A stretch of 64,000 nucleotides of DNA from Paenibacillus koleovorans NBRC 103111 (GTDB lineage Bacteria > Bacillota > Bacilli > Paenibacillales > NBRC-103111): NCBI RefSeq assembly GCF_004000845.1, contig NZ_BIMA01000007.1:48403-112402 (forward strand). Reading direction: 5' to 3'. Position 1 is the first letter of the stretch, and the number at the start of each line of letters is the position of its first letter. Below the pieces are notes generated by a model, which saw only the letters and a program-made list of their open reading frames with translations, made no database searches and had not been told where the DNA came from. The position numbers and the translations under genes are program-made. This document shows, in pieces, positions 7,942 through 16,016 of the stretch.

Positions 7942-9177
7942 ATGAAATGGGTTGCCGCCACCATCAATCTTAGCCGGGTAAATCGGACCATCCGCCGAGT
8001 GCGTTCGGTGAGCCGACTTGCCAGTTTGCTTGCCGTATGTACCCTCGCTTGTTTCATCCTGACCGGTCTGTTCTCCATCGCCCAGAATAAAGGAAACGCC
8101 TCCTCCATCTCCTCCATGAAAGGGATGGCGGCGAATTTGTCGCTTACCTTCTTCTTGGACATGGTCGCGATGGAGATGCCGTTTATGAATAGGAGCGGGG
8201 GCGACCATGCGATCTCGCCAGGCAGCACCGCCAATTTCCTGATCCGCTATGCGACCAACATCAACATGCGCGATCCGAAAAGCCTGATGGCGGCGGAGCT
8301 GCCGGGCCTGGCCGGCGAGTCCAGCGCGGTGCTCTACTCCGGAAGCGCGACGAGATATACCGACGCTCCTGCGGACTACATGCCGGCGCCTCAAGCGATT
8401 GCTCCGCTCCCGTCGGTGACGCCGCCAAACTCGAACGCGAATGGATCCGGCACAAGCAACGGGTCGAATGGAGCCTCGCCGCCGCCCTTTACCGAAACGC
8501 AGACCAAACAACCGCGCGTGCTTATCTATCACTCGCATAACCGGGAATCGTTCCTGCCCGAGCTGAAGTCCAAGGGCATCAAAGATCCGGATGCCGCCTA
8601 CGATGCGGAGCTGAACATTACGCTGGTCGGCAAAAAGCTGAAGGATAAGCTCGCAGGACTCGGCATTCCGACGATGCAGACGGACACCGACTATCCGACG
8701 ATCGAGAAAGGCTTCAACTACGCGAAGTCGTATGCTTACTCCGCCAAGACGGTGCAGGAAGCGATGGCGGCGAACCAGTTCGATATGATTTTCGACATCC
8801 ACCGGGACGCCTTGAACCGCGATCGGACGACCGCCAAGCTGAACGGTCAAGATTACGCGCAAGTGTATTTCATCGTCGGGACGAAAAATCCGGACTGGAA
8901 GCAAAACGCCGAATTCGCCGCCAAGCTGCACGCCTTGCTCGAGGAGCGCTATCCCGGCATCTCAAGAGGCGTTTACGCCAAGTCGTCTTCCGGCAACGGG
9001 GAATACAACCAGCATTTCTCGCCGACCAGCATGCTGATCGAGGTTGGAGGCCCATACAATTCGTTAGAGGAAATGTACCGCACCTCCGATCTGCTGGCCG
9101 ACATCATCGCGGAGCTGATACGGCAAGGCGATCAAGCGGTCAAAGCCAATACGACGCCGGCTACGCCGAAACCCTAA
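7942..9177 (+). CDS. spoIIP: Stage II sporulation protein P, first copy
   Basis: SpoIIP is the amidase/endopeptidase that, with SpoIID and SpoIIM, thins septal peptidoglycan during engulfment. The 411-residue product has an N-terminal membrane anchor (about residues 25-47, SLLAVCTLACFILTGLF), a low-complexity Pro/Ser/Asn linker (about 150-185), and the catalytic domain with VLIYHSHNRESF, IFDIHRDAL and LIEVGGPYNS, which supply the zinc/catalytic His and Glu residues. The ATG at 7942 follows GAGGAGGA. It occupies the Bacillus spoIIP position upstream of yqxA and lepA and is followed 18 bp later by a second spoIIP gene. Confidence 0.94.
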   Translation: MKWVAATINLSRVNRTIRRVRSVSRLASLLAVCTLACFILTGLFSIAQNKGNASSISSMKGMAANLSLTFFLDMVAMEMPFMNRSGGDHAISPGSTANFLIRYATNINMRDPKSLMAAELPGLAGESSAVLYSGSATRYTDAPADYMPAPQAIAPLPSVTPPNSNANGSGTSNGSNGASPPPFTETQTKQPRVLIYHSHNRESFLPELKSKGIKDPDAAYDAELNITLVGKKLKDKLAGLGIPTMQTDTDYPTIEKGFNYAKSYAYSAKTVQEAMAANQFDMIFDIHRDALNRDRTTAKLNGQDYAQVYFIVGTKNPDWKQNAEFAAKLHALLEERYPGISRGVYAKSSSGNGEYNQHFSPTSMLIEVGGPYNSLEEMYRTSDLLADIIAELIRQGDQAVKANTTPATPKP

Positions 9178-9195
9178 ATTGAAGGAGGCTGCCCC

Positions 9196-10413
9196 ATGAG
9201 ACTGCGATGGCTGACCGATACGATAGCGTTCTGGAGAGCGGGTGCCGGGATTCGGGCGGCTTTTGCCGCGCTCGCCGTCTCCACGTTCTTGGTGGTTGGA
9301 GGGACCGGATTGTTGTGTGTCGTCATGGCTCAACACGATGCGCGTACATCGCCTTCTATACAGAGCTGGGCGTCCTCCGTCTCGAAGTCCTTCTTCACCG
9401 ACATGCTCAGTCTGGAGGTGCCGCATCTCGGCGAGCAGCGCAAAGGCAGCTCGACCTTCGCCGGCAAACGCGTACTGGTCTATATGGCGGATCAATGGCT
9501 GCAGGTGAACCTGGCCCAGCCGCAATCGCTGCTTGCAGGCGAGCTGCGCGGCATGAAGGCGGAAGGCGGAGAGCCGCAGCCGACGGCCGGCGCTGTTGCT
9601 TCCGGCTCTCCCAAGCCGAGCGCGGCTCCTTCGCCGCAGCCGACCCCCACTCCGGCGGCGCAAGCTGGCGCCCAGCCGGAGAGCAAGCCCGATCCGAGCA
9701 CGCAGCCGGTGAACGGCTTGGTTCCGCTGTCGACCCAAGGGCGGAAGGCGGTGCTCGTGTACCACTCTCATCCGCGCGAGTCTTGGGTGCCCGAGCTGAA
9801 CGCCAAGACGGTAGGGGAAGCGGAAAATGCGGACAAAAATATTACGCTGGTAGGCAAACACTTAGCTGGTCAGCTGGAGAAAGCCGGGATCGGCACCGTA
9901 CACTCGGCTGCGGATTACAAGAGCACGGTCCCGGAGTACAATTGGAACTTTTCCTATAAGTATTCGCAGCAAACGGTGCAAGAGGCGATGGCGGTCAACG
10001 ACGGCATGACATTCATGTTCGACCTGCATAGGGATTCCGCCGCGCGCGAGGTGACAACTGCTCAAATCAACGGGAAAGATTACGCCAAGGTGTATTTCAT
10101 CGTCGGACGCAAAAACGAAAACTGGGAGCAAAACGACGCGTTCGCGCAACAAATTCACGACAAGCTGGAGCAAAAGTACCCCGGGCTATCCAGAGGCATT
10201 TGGGACAAAGGAACCGGCGGCCACGGCGAATACAACCAGTCGTACTCGCCCAACAGCATGCTCGTGGAAGTCGGCGGCGCCTACAACACGCTCGAGGAGT
10301 CGAACCGGACCGCGGACGCGCTTGCGGAAGTGATTGCCGAGCTGTTCTGGGAGTCGGAGCAGGGCGGTGGGACTGTGGTAGCGAAGAAAGAACCGGCGAA
10401 GCGGGGCGGTTGA
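9196..10413 (+). CDS. SpoIIP paralogue, second copy
   Basis: A 405-residue paralogue of the gene before it, in the same orientation after 18 bp and with its own AAGGAGG site. Architecture is the same: membrane anchor (about 20-42), Pro/Ala/Ser-rich linker (about 125-175), then a catalytic domain with VLVYHSHPRESW, MFDLHRDSA and LVEVGGAYNT. All the His/Glu motif positions seen in the first copy are kept, so both may be active. The linker and N-terminus have diverged much more than the catalytic part. This suggests an old tandem duplication with separate roles or timing, not a recent copy. Confidence 0.9.
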   Translation: MRLRWLTDTIAFWRAGAGIRAAFAALAVSTFLVVGGTGLLCVVMAQHDARTSPSIQSWASSVSKSFFTDMLSLEVPHLGEQRKGSSTFAGKRVLVYMADQWLQVNLAQPQSLLAGELRGMKAEGGEPQPTAGAVASGSPKPSAAPSPQPTPTPAAQAGAQPESKPDPSTQPVNGLVPLSTQGRKAVLVYHSHPRESWVPELNAKTVGEAENADKNITLVGKHLAGQLEKAGIGTVHSAADYKSTVPEYNWNFSYKYSQQTVQEAMAVNDGMTFMFDLHRDSAAREVTTAQINGKDYAKVYFIVGRKNENWEQNDAFAQQIHDKLEQKYPGLSRGIWDKGTGGHGEYNQSYSPNSMLVEVGGAYNTLEESNRTADALAEVIAELFWESEQGGGTVVAKKEPAKRGG

Positions 10414-10555
10414 ACGGATTGGTGTCGGAGTTGGCGAGGAGATGCGGTGCGCCAAAAAAGAGTGAGCTAATAACGTTATTTTACGCAAAAGTGTGGCGAG
10501 AATAGAAATGGTTTACGGAAAATTCGTTTCCAATTTTGACGAGGAGTGATGCTTC

Positions 10556-10954
10556 ATGTCGCGCTATACAATGACTTTGCTGGGGCTGCTGTTTATGGCC
10601 GCTTTCGGTATCTTTTTCGGCGTGGAGATCGCCTCGCGCGGGATGGAACGGATTCAGGGACCTTTCCCGGCACATGGGTACACGCAGCCGCCTGTGCCTA
10701 CAACGGTACCGACTCAGACTTCTGTCCGAACACCGCCGCCATCGACAGCTCCTGGTGCCGGGATCGGCAAGGGACAGGGCGGCGGTGCTCCAACTGTAAC
10801 GCCTCTGCCTCCGATCGGAGCAGGTGGACCTGCTGTCGGCGCCGGAGATTCGGGCATCAACAAGCTCGGCAACGGCATAGGCGACCTGCTTTCCGGTATG
10901 GCCCAAGGGACGATTCGAACCGTTGTCGGGATTTTCGACGGGATTGTGAATTGA
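10556..10954 (+). CDS. YqxA-like small membrane protein (DUF3679)
   Basis: A 132-residue protein with one N-terminal membrane helix (about 6-24, [18 protein letters not shown]), a Pro/Thr/Gly-rich middle and an amphipathic C-terminus. By length, helix position, the ASRGMERI motif after the helix and its place between spoIIP and lepA it matches YqxA of Bacillus, whose function is not established. The ATG at 10556 follows GAGGAGTGA. It is probably read with the spoIIP genes, although 142 bp separate them. Confidence 0.65.
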   Translation: MSRYTMTLLGLLFMAAFGIFFGVEIASRGMERIQGPFPAHGYTQPPVPTTVPTQTSVRTPPPSTAPGAGIGKGQGGGAPTVTPLPPIGAGGPAVGAGDSGINKLGNGIGDLLSGMAQGTIRTVVGIFDGIVN

Positions 10955-10971
10955 GTCGGAACGGGCTCGGA

Positions 10972-11000
10972 TTGCTGCTAGTCCCCGTAACTGCTATAAT
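10972..11000 (+). promoter_or_regulatory. Sigma-A promoter of lepA
   Basis: TTGCTG (10972-10977), a 17-bp spacer and TATAAT (10995-11000), with a TG one base upstream of the -10 (extended -10). Transcription would begin about 25 nt before the lepA start codon. Confidence 0.8.
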
Positions 11001-11030
11001 AGAAAGTATTTGAAACGCAGGGGGATCCGC

Positions 11031-12845
11031 ATGTCCGAACGTGTGCAACGTCAAAAGAAAATCCGCAACTTCTGTATCATCGCTCATATCGACCACGGGA
11101 AGTCTACGCTTGCCGACCGGATTCTTGAATATACAGGGGCGCTGTCGTCCCGTGAAATGCAAGACCAAGTGCTCGACCAGATGGATCTGGAGCGCGAGCG
11201 CGGCATTACGATCAAGCTGCAGGCAGTCCGCCTGAACTATCGCGCCGACGACGGCGAGGACTACATCCTCAACCTGATCGACACACCGGGACACGTCGAC
11301 TTCACGTACGAAGTATCCCGCAGCTTGGCCGCTTGCGAAGGAGCCTTGCTCGTCGTAGATGCTGCGCAAGGGATCGAGGCGCAGACGCTGGCCAATGTCT
11401 ACTTGGCGTTGGACAACAACCTTGAGATTTTGCCGGTTATCAACAAAATCGATTTGCCTAGCGCCGATCCGGAGCGGGTCAAGCATGAGATCGAGGAAGT
11501 AATCGGTCTAGACGCCAGCGAGGCTGTACTTGCTTCTGCAAAGGCAGGCATCGGGATCAAGGAAATTCTTGAGCAGGTTGTGCAGAAGGTGCCGGCTCCG
11601 ACCGGGAACGAAGACAATCCGCTGAAGGCACTTATTTTTGACTCGCATTACGATGCCTATAAAGGCGTTATTGTGTACGTGCGCGTAGTCGACGGCACGA
11701 TCAAGAAGGGCACGCACATCAAGTTCATGGCGACCGGCGCTTCGTTCGAGGTGATCGAGGTCGGTGCGTTCAAGCCTCGCATGGGCGTTGTGGACGAGCT
11801 GACGATCGGCGATGTAGGCTTCGTCGTGGCCGGGATCAAGAATGTGAAGGATACGCGCGTTGGCGATACGATCACCGATGCGAAGCGGCCGTCTCCCGAA
11901 GCCCTACCGGGTTATCGCAAAATCAACCCGATGGTGTATTGCGGGCTGTATCCGATCGAGACGTCGGATTACAACGATTTGCGCGAGGCGCTCGAGAAGC
12001 TTGAGTTGAACGACGCTTCATTGAAATATGAGCCCGAAACGTCGTCCGCGCTTGGCTTCGGCTTTCGCTGCGGCTTCCTCGGGTTGCTGCATATGGAGAT
12101 CATCCAGGAGCGGATCGAGCGCGAGTTCAACATTCCGCTTATTACGACGGCGCCGAGCGTGATTTTCAAGGTCACGCTGACTAACGGCGAAGTGCTTCAC
12201 ATCGACAACCCATCGCTTTACCCGGAGACGGGCCGCATCGAGTTCGTTGAGGAGCCGTACGTGAAAGCTTCAATCATCGTACCGAACGATTATGTAGGGG
12301 CGATTATGGAATTATGCCAAGGCAAACGCGGCGAGTTCCTCAATATGGAATACCTCGACACCACTCGTGTTACGTTGACATACGACATGCCGCTGTCCGA
12401 GATCGTATACGATTTCTTCGACCAGCTGAAGTCCAGCACCAAAGGCTACGCGTCCTTCGACTATGTGGTGTCCGGCTACAAACGCTCGCAGCTCGTGAAA
12501 ATGGACATTTTGCTGAACAACGAGCAAGTCGACGCCTTGTCGTTCATCGTTCACCGCGACCGTGCCTATAACCGCGGCCGCATCATTTGCGAGAAGCTGA
12601 AGGACATCATTCCGCGCCAAATGTTCGAGGTGCCGATCCAGGCGGCCATCGGTCATAAGGTTGTCGCCCGCGAGACGGTCAAGGCGATGCGCAAAAACGT
12701 TCTTGCCAAGTGCTACGGCGGCGACATTTCCCGGAAACGCAAGCTGCTGGAGAAGCAGAAGGAAGGGAAGAAGCGCATGAAGCAGGTGGGGAGCGTGGAG
12801 GTGCCGCAGGAGGCGTTTATGGCGGTGCTGAAAATCGACGAGTAG
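11031..12845 (+). CDS. lepA: Elongation factor 4 (LepA) GTPase
   Basis: LepA is a ribosome-dependent translational GTPase that affects elongation and 30S biogenesis. The 604-residue product has G1 (AHIDHGKST), G3 (DTPGHVDF) and G4 ([10 protein letters not shown]), followed by EF-G-like domains and the LepA-specific C-terminal domain ([20 protein letters not shown]). The ATG at 11031 lies after AGGGGG; an in-frame upstream start at 11010 has no binding site. A strong promoter precedes it, and a 148-bp inverted repeat plus a terminator follow. Confidence 0.97.
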   Translation: MSERVQRQKKIRNFCIIAHIDHGKSTLADRILEYTGALSSREMQDQVLDQMDLERERGITIKLQAVRLNYRADDGEDYILNLIDTPGHVDFTYEVSRSLAACEGALLVVDAAQGIEAQTLANVYLALDNNLEILPVINKIDLPSADPERVKHEIEEVIGLDASEAVLASAKAGIGIKEILEQVVQKVPAPTGNEDNPLKALIFDSHYDAYKGVIVYVRVVDGTIKKGTHIKFMATGASFEVIEVGAFKPRMGVVDELTIGDVGFVVAGIKNVKDTRVGDTITDAKRPSPEALPGYRKINPMVYCGLYPIETSDYNDLREALEKLELNDASLKYEPETSSALGFGFRCGFLGLLHMEIIQERIEREFNIPLITTAPSVIFKVTLTNGEVLHIDNPSLYPETGRIEFVEEPYVKASIIVPNDYVGAIMELCQGKRGEFLNMEYLDTTRVTLTYDMPLSEIVYDFFDQLKSSTKGYASFDYVVSGYKRSQLVKMDILLNNEQVDALSFIVHRDRAYNRGRIICEKLKDIIPRQMFEVPIQAAIGHKVVARETVKAMRKNVLAKCYGGDISRKRKLLEKQKEGKKRMKQVGSVEVPQEAFMAVLKIDE

Positions 12846-12861
12846 GCATTAGGAGGAATAA

Positions 12862-13009
12862 TTCGAAGTCGAAAACCGTCAGGGTTTCAAAGGGCCTCCG
12901 CGCTCCCGTTGCAGATTGGTTTCTTGATAGAAATTTTTTAGTGGTGGAAACCAACCTGCAAAGGTCGCTGCTCCGGCTCCTTTAAAACCCTTTCAATAAC
13001 GACTTCGAA
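12862..13009. repeat. 148-bp imperfect inverted repeat (MITE-like or structured RNA)
   Basis: Ten-base ends TTCGAAGTCG (12862-12871) and CGACTTCGAA (13000-13009) are perfectly complementary. The arms continue inwards with CAGGGTTT/AAACCCTTT, CTCCGCGCTCC/GCTGCTCCGG and TTGCAGATTGGTTT/AAACCAACCTGCAA, meeting at an AT-rich loop of about 25 bases near 12925. There is no coding frame and no obvious target-site duplication. No second copy was found by eye in this window. Confidence 0.7.
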
Positions 13010-13011
13010 CG

Positions 13012-13047
13012 GATGGGGAGGCTCTTGCAGCCTCCTCATCGATTTTC
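13012..13047 (+). terminator. Terminator downstream of lepA
   Basis: GATGGGGAGGCT (13012-13023) pairs with AGCCTCCTCATC (13029-13040) with one wobble, followed by GATTTTC. The T-run is short, so efficiency is uncertain. Confidence 0.6.
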
Positions 13048-13093
13048 AGGAGCAGAACAAGCACCTCCACGCGAAGGGGTGAAATAAGAAGAG

Positions 13094-14251
13094 ATGATGA
13101 TACAGAAGAGCACGCTGCCGAGGGCGGTGTATATTCATATTCCGTTTTGTACGAACAAGTGTCATTATTGTGATTTCAACTCGTATGTGCTGAAGGGGCA
13201 GCCGGTGCAGGATTATCTGGATGCGCTGGAGCGCGAGATGGAGCGGACGGTGCGGGAGGTGCCCGCGATGGGGATCGAGACGATCTTCGTGGGCGGCGGG
13301 ACGCCGACGGTGCTGCTGCCGGATCAGATGTTCCGGTTCTTGCAGCTGGTAAATACGTATTTCGCGGATCGGACGCCGAGCCTTGAGTTCTCGATGGAGG
13401 CGAATCCGGGGACGACGGATCTAGAGAAGCTTCAGGCGATGAAGGAAGGCGGCGTGAACCGGATCAGCTTTGGCGTCCAGTCGTTCGACAATGCGCTGCT
13501 GCATGCTCTGGGGCGGATTCACAATACGGACGATGTGTACCGCAGTTTGGAGAACGCCAGAACCGTTGGCTTTGACAATCTTTCGATCGATCTTATGTTT
13601 GGCCTGCCTAAGCAGACGGTGGCGACGATGGAGGATACGCTGGACAAGGCGCTCGCGCTGAATTTGCAGCATTATTCCATTTATAGCCTTAAGATTGAAG
13701 AGAATACACTGTTTCACACGCTCTATCACAAGAACAAGCTGCCGCTGCCCGAAGAGGAAGAGGAGCTCGAGATGTATTTGACGATCATGCGGCGGTTGAA
13801 GGCGGAAGGCTACGAGCAGTACGAGATCAGCAATTTCGCCCGGCCCGGCTATGCAAGCCGTCACAACTCCGCTTATTGGCGCAATGAGAGCTACTACGGA
13901 ATCGGTGCCGGAGCGCACGGCTATATGAGGGGCAACAGGCATGTCAACATCAAAGGCGTGCAGGAGTATATAGATGGAACTCTTGTTGGATTGCCGATAT
14001 TGGAGCGCGTTGAGGTCAGCGAGCAGGAAGCGATGGAGGATTTTATGATGGTCGGGCTGCGGCTGCTCAGCGGAGTGCGGCATGAAGAGTTCCGGCGCCA
14101 ATTCGGTTGCTCGATGCTGGAAGTGTTCGGACGCGAGCTGGGCGAGTTGACGACCAAACATCTCCTCATCGCCGATGCCGAAGGGTACCGGTTATCCGAG
14201 CAAGGCGTTCTTTTCGGCAACGAAGTGTTTGCCCATTTTTTGCAGGATTGA
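13094..14251 (+). CDS. hemW: Heme chaperone HemW (radical SAM family)
   Basis: HemW is the HemN-related radical SAM protein now regarded as a heme chaperone and not a coproporphyrinogen dehydrogenase. The 385-residue product begins YIHIPFCTNKCHYCDF, with the CxxxCxxC cluster motif. It continues with FVGGGTPT and the SAM-binding strands (SMEANPGTT, RISFGVQSF), and ends in the HemW C-terminal domain. As in Bacillus, it lies between lepA and hrcA. ATG 13094 follows AAGGGGTGA; ATG 13097 is also possible. Confidence 0.93.
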   Translation: MMIQKSTLPRAVYIHIPFCTNKCHYCDFNSYVLKGQPVQDYLDALEREMERTVREVPAMGIETIFVGGGTPTVLLPDQMFRFLQLVNTYFADRTPSLEFSMEANPGTTDLEKLQAMKEGGVNRISFGVQSFDNALLHALGRIHNTDDVYRSLENARTVGFDNLSIDLMFGLPKQTVATMEDTLDKALALNLQHYSIYSLKIEENTLFHTLYHKNKLPLPEEEEELEMYLTIMRRLKAEGYEQYEISNFARPGYASRHNSAYWRNESYYGIGAGAHGYMRGNRHVNIKGVQEYIDGTLVGLPILERVEVSEQEAMEDFMMVGLRLLSGVRHEEFRRQFGCSMLEVFGRELGELTTKHLLIADAEGYRLSEQGVLFGNEVFAHFLQD

Positions 14252-14280
14252 CCACGGTCGTTCACCCGGAAAAATTTCAC

Positions 14281-14317
14281 TTGAACAAAAATACGGACTG
14301 ATGTATATTTATACACA
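14281..14317 (+). promoter_or_regulatory. Sigma-A promoter overlapping a predicted ArgR/AhrC operator (ARG box)
   Basis: TTGAAC (14281-14286), 17 bp and TATATT (14304-14309) form a promoter. The -10 lies inside TGTATATTTATACA (14302-14315), which fits the ARG-box pattern TGNAT-WWWW-ATNCA. The gene downstream is an ArgA-like N-acetyltransferase, the expected target of arginine repression. A partly overlapping dyad (14296-14330, then GTTTT) could alternatively be a weak hemW terminator. Confidence 0.6.
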
Positions 14318-14350
14318 TATTTCAGTACGTTTTGCACAGGTGGGATGAAC

Positions 14351-14818
14351 ATGACATTGACGGTCACATGCCGCAGGGCGGATACCCGGGACGTCGACGC
14401 TTTATACGACTTGATTCAAGGCTATGCCGAGAAAGGCATTATGCTCCCGAGGTCGAAAGAGGCGCTGAAGCGCTATATCGATACATTCGTGATTGCGGAA
14501 GCGGGAGACAGCTTCGTCGGATGCGGGTCGTTATTCAAGCTCGGGCAAGATCTGGTAGAGATTCGTTCGTTAGGCATCACCGACGGGCACAAGGGGCTCG
14601 GGATCGGCAGCCGGATCGTAGACTTCCTTATAGAGGAAGCGCGTTCGCAACGCATTCCGAAGGTGATGGCCCTCACATATGAAGTAGCTTTCTTTCAGAA
14701 AAACGGGTTTACGGTCGTGGAAAAGGAGATCTTCCCGGAGAAGGTTTGGACGGATTGCATCCATTGCAAAAAGCAGCACTGCTGCGACGAAATAGCGGTT
14801 CTGAAGCGCCTTGACTGA
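14351..14818 (+). CDS. GNAT acetyltransferase, probable N-acetylglutamate synthase-like (ArgA-type)
   Basis: A 155-residue single-domain GNAT protein. The acetyl-CoA site is the RSLGITDGHKGLGIGSRIVD segment (R/Q-x-x-G-x-G/A motif), with the second motif around YEVAFFQKNGFTVV. The C-terminus EKVWTDCIHCKKQHCCDEIAV has the Trp-x-x-Cys-x-x-Cys pattern I associate with short ArgA-like N-acetylglutamate synthases that start arginine synthesis. The ARG box in its promoter supports this. ATG 14351 is used because AGGTGGG at 14338-14344 directly abuts the ATG at 14345 but stands six bases before 14351. The exact substrate is not proven. Confidence 0.75.
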   Translation: MTLTVTCRRADTRDVDALYDLIQGYAEKGIMLPRSKEALKRYIDTFVIAEAGDSFVGCGSLFKLGQDLVEIRSLGITDGHKGLGIGSRIVDFLIEEARSQRIPKVMALTYEVAFFQKNGFTVVEKEIFPEKVWTDCIHCKKQHCCDEIAVLKRLD

Positions 14819-14842
14819 CTTGACAAGGTGCTTTTCTTTTTG
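14804..14842 (+). terminator. Terminator of the ArgA-like gene
   Basis: AAGCGCCTTG (14804-14813) pairs with CAAGGTGCTT (14824-14833), followed by TTTTCTTTTT. It overlaps the -35 region of the hrcA promoter, so the two units are packed tightly. Confidence 0.7.
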
Positions 14843-14849
14843 GTATTTT
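14820..14849 (+). promoter_or_regulatory. Sigma-A promoter of the hrcA-dnaK operon
   Basis: TTGACA (14820-14825), an 18-bp spacer and TATTTT (14844-14849). Transcription would start close to or within the CIRCE element that follows, as is typical for HrcA-controlled promoters. Confidence 0.55.
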
Positions 14850-14860
14850 GGTTATAGGAT

Positions 14861-14887
14861 TTAGCACTCCTTTCGGTTGAGTGCTAA
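14861..14887 (+). promoter_or_regulatory. CIRCE element (HrcA operator)
   Basis: Perfect TTAGCACTC-N9-GAGTGCTAA, the textbook CIRCE inverted repeat bound by HrcA, 60 bp before hrcA. The whole heat-shock operon, including the inserted chaperonin gene, would be autoregulated and induced by heat. Confidence 0.97.
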
Positions 14888-14947
14888 CGACAAGAGGTTG
14901 GTTCCACCTGCCGCACGGCAAATCCAATTATTCGGGGGCGAGGCTAT

Positions 14948-15973
14948 ATGTTGTCGGAACGTCAAAAGTTAATACTTAGCGCCATTGTTGACGACTATAT
15001 CCGCTCGGCTGAGCCTGTCGGTTCCCGCACCATTTCGAAACGGAACGACGTCAGCTTCAGTCCGGCAACGATCCGCAACGAGATGTCCGATCTGGAGGAG
15101 CTTGGCTTTCTCGAGCAGCCGCATACGTCGGCGGGGCGTATTCCCTCGAACAAAGGCTATCGTTATTATGTCGATCATCTGATCAAGCGGGGCCAGCTGT
15201 CGAAGCAGGAGCTGGACGTCATCAAACTGTTCTGCGCGGAGCGGCTCGACGAGATGGAGCGGGTCGTCCAGCATGTCGCCGTAATGCTGTCGAATATGAC
15301 GCATTACACGTCGATCGTGATGGGGCCGGAGCTGCTGTCGACAACGCTCAAGCATCTGCAGATTGTGCCGCTGAACGACCAATCCGCGGTAGCGATCATT
15401 GTGACGAACACCGGCCATGTGGAGAACAAGGTGGTCTCGATCCCGGAAGGCGTGCCCGTCTCGGAGATCGAACGCGTCGTAAATATGCTGAATGCCCGGA
15501 TGGCGGGAGTCCCGCTCGTTCATTTCAAGTCGAAGCTGTACAACGAGATCGGAGTGGAGCTCAGTCGGTTCAGCCACCAATACGAAGATTTGGTTAAACT
15601 GATTGAGGGTGTCCTCCTCAACGACGAGGACGACCGCATCTTTATCAGCGGCGCTACGAACATGCTGACCCAGCCCGAATTCCGCGATGTCATTAAGGTC
15701 AAGGGCATTTTCGATCTGTTCGACGAGACGCAGACACTGATGCGCTTGTTCTCGACCACAGGGCAAGGGATTCAAGTGAGGATCGGCAACGAAAATGCAG
15801 TGGAAGCGATCAACAATTGCAGTCTGATTACCGCTACGTATTCAATAGACGGACAATCACTTGGCACAATCGGCATTCTTGGACCAACACGCATGGAATA
15901 TGGCAAGGTAATCCAGCTGCTCGATGTGCTGTCTCAAGATATGGCGCTCCTGCTGGGGCGTTGGTACAGGTAA
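14948..15973 (+). CDS. hrcA: Heat-inducible transcription repressor HrcA
   Basis: HrcA represses class I heat-shock genes through CIRCE and needs GroEL for folding. The 341-residue product has the N-terminal winged helix (LILSAIVDDYIRSAEPVGS, then SPATIRNEMSDLEELGFLE) and the GAF-like domain with the inserted dimerisation region, ending LDVLSQDMALLLGRW. A perfect CIRCE lies upstream. The start ATG follows GGGGGCGAGG. It heads the operon hrcA, chaperonin, grpE, dnaK, dnaJ. Confidence 0.97.
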   Translation: MLSERQKLILSAIVDDYIRSAEPVGSRTISKRNDVSFSPATIRNEMSDLEELGFLEQPHTSAGRIPSNKGYRYYVDHLIKRGQLSKQELDVIKLFCAERLDEMERVVQHVAVMLSNMTHYTSIVMGPELLSTTLKHLQIVPLNDQSAVAIIVTNTGHVENKVVSIPEGVPVSEIERVVNMLNARMAGVPLVHFKSKLYNEIGVELSRFSHQYEDLVKLIEGVLLNDEDDRIFISGATNMLTQPEFRDVIKVKGIFDLFDETQTLMRLFSTTGQGIQVRIGNENAVEAINNCSLITATYSIDGQSLGTIGILGPTRMEYGKVIQLLDVLSQDMALLLGRWYR

Positions 15974-16016
15974 CGAAGCAGCCGCTCAGGCGGCTATGGA
16001 GTAGGAGCGGGTGGCG

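Noticed and set aside
7761..7973. Small open frame between the YheC/D-like gene and spoIIP with a hydrophobic segment
   Set aside because: It contains a transcription terminator and runs into the spoIIP start; no ribosome binding site.
10469..10480. 12-bp palindrome AATAACGTTATT before the yqxA-like gene
   Set aside because: Short, with no matching regulator nearby and no second copy noticed; a palindrome of this length can occur by chance.
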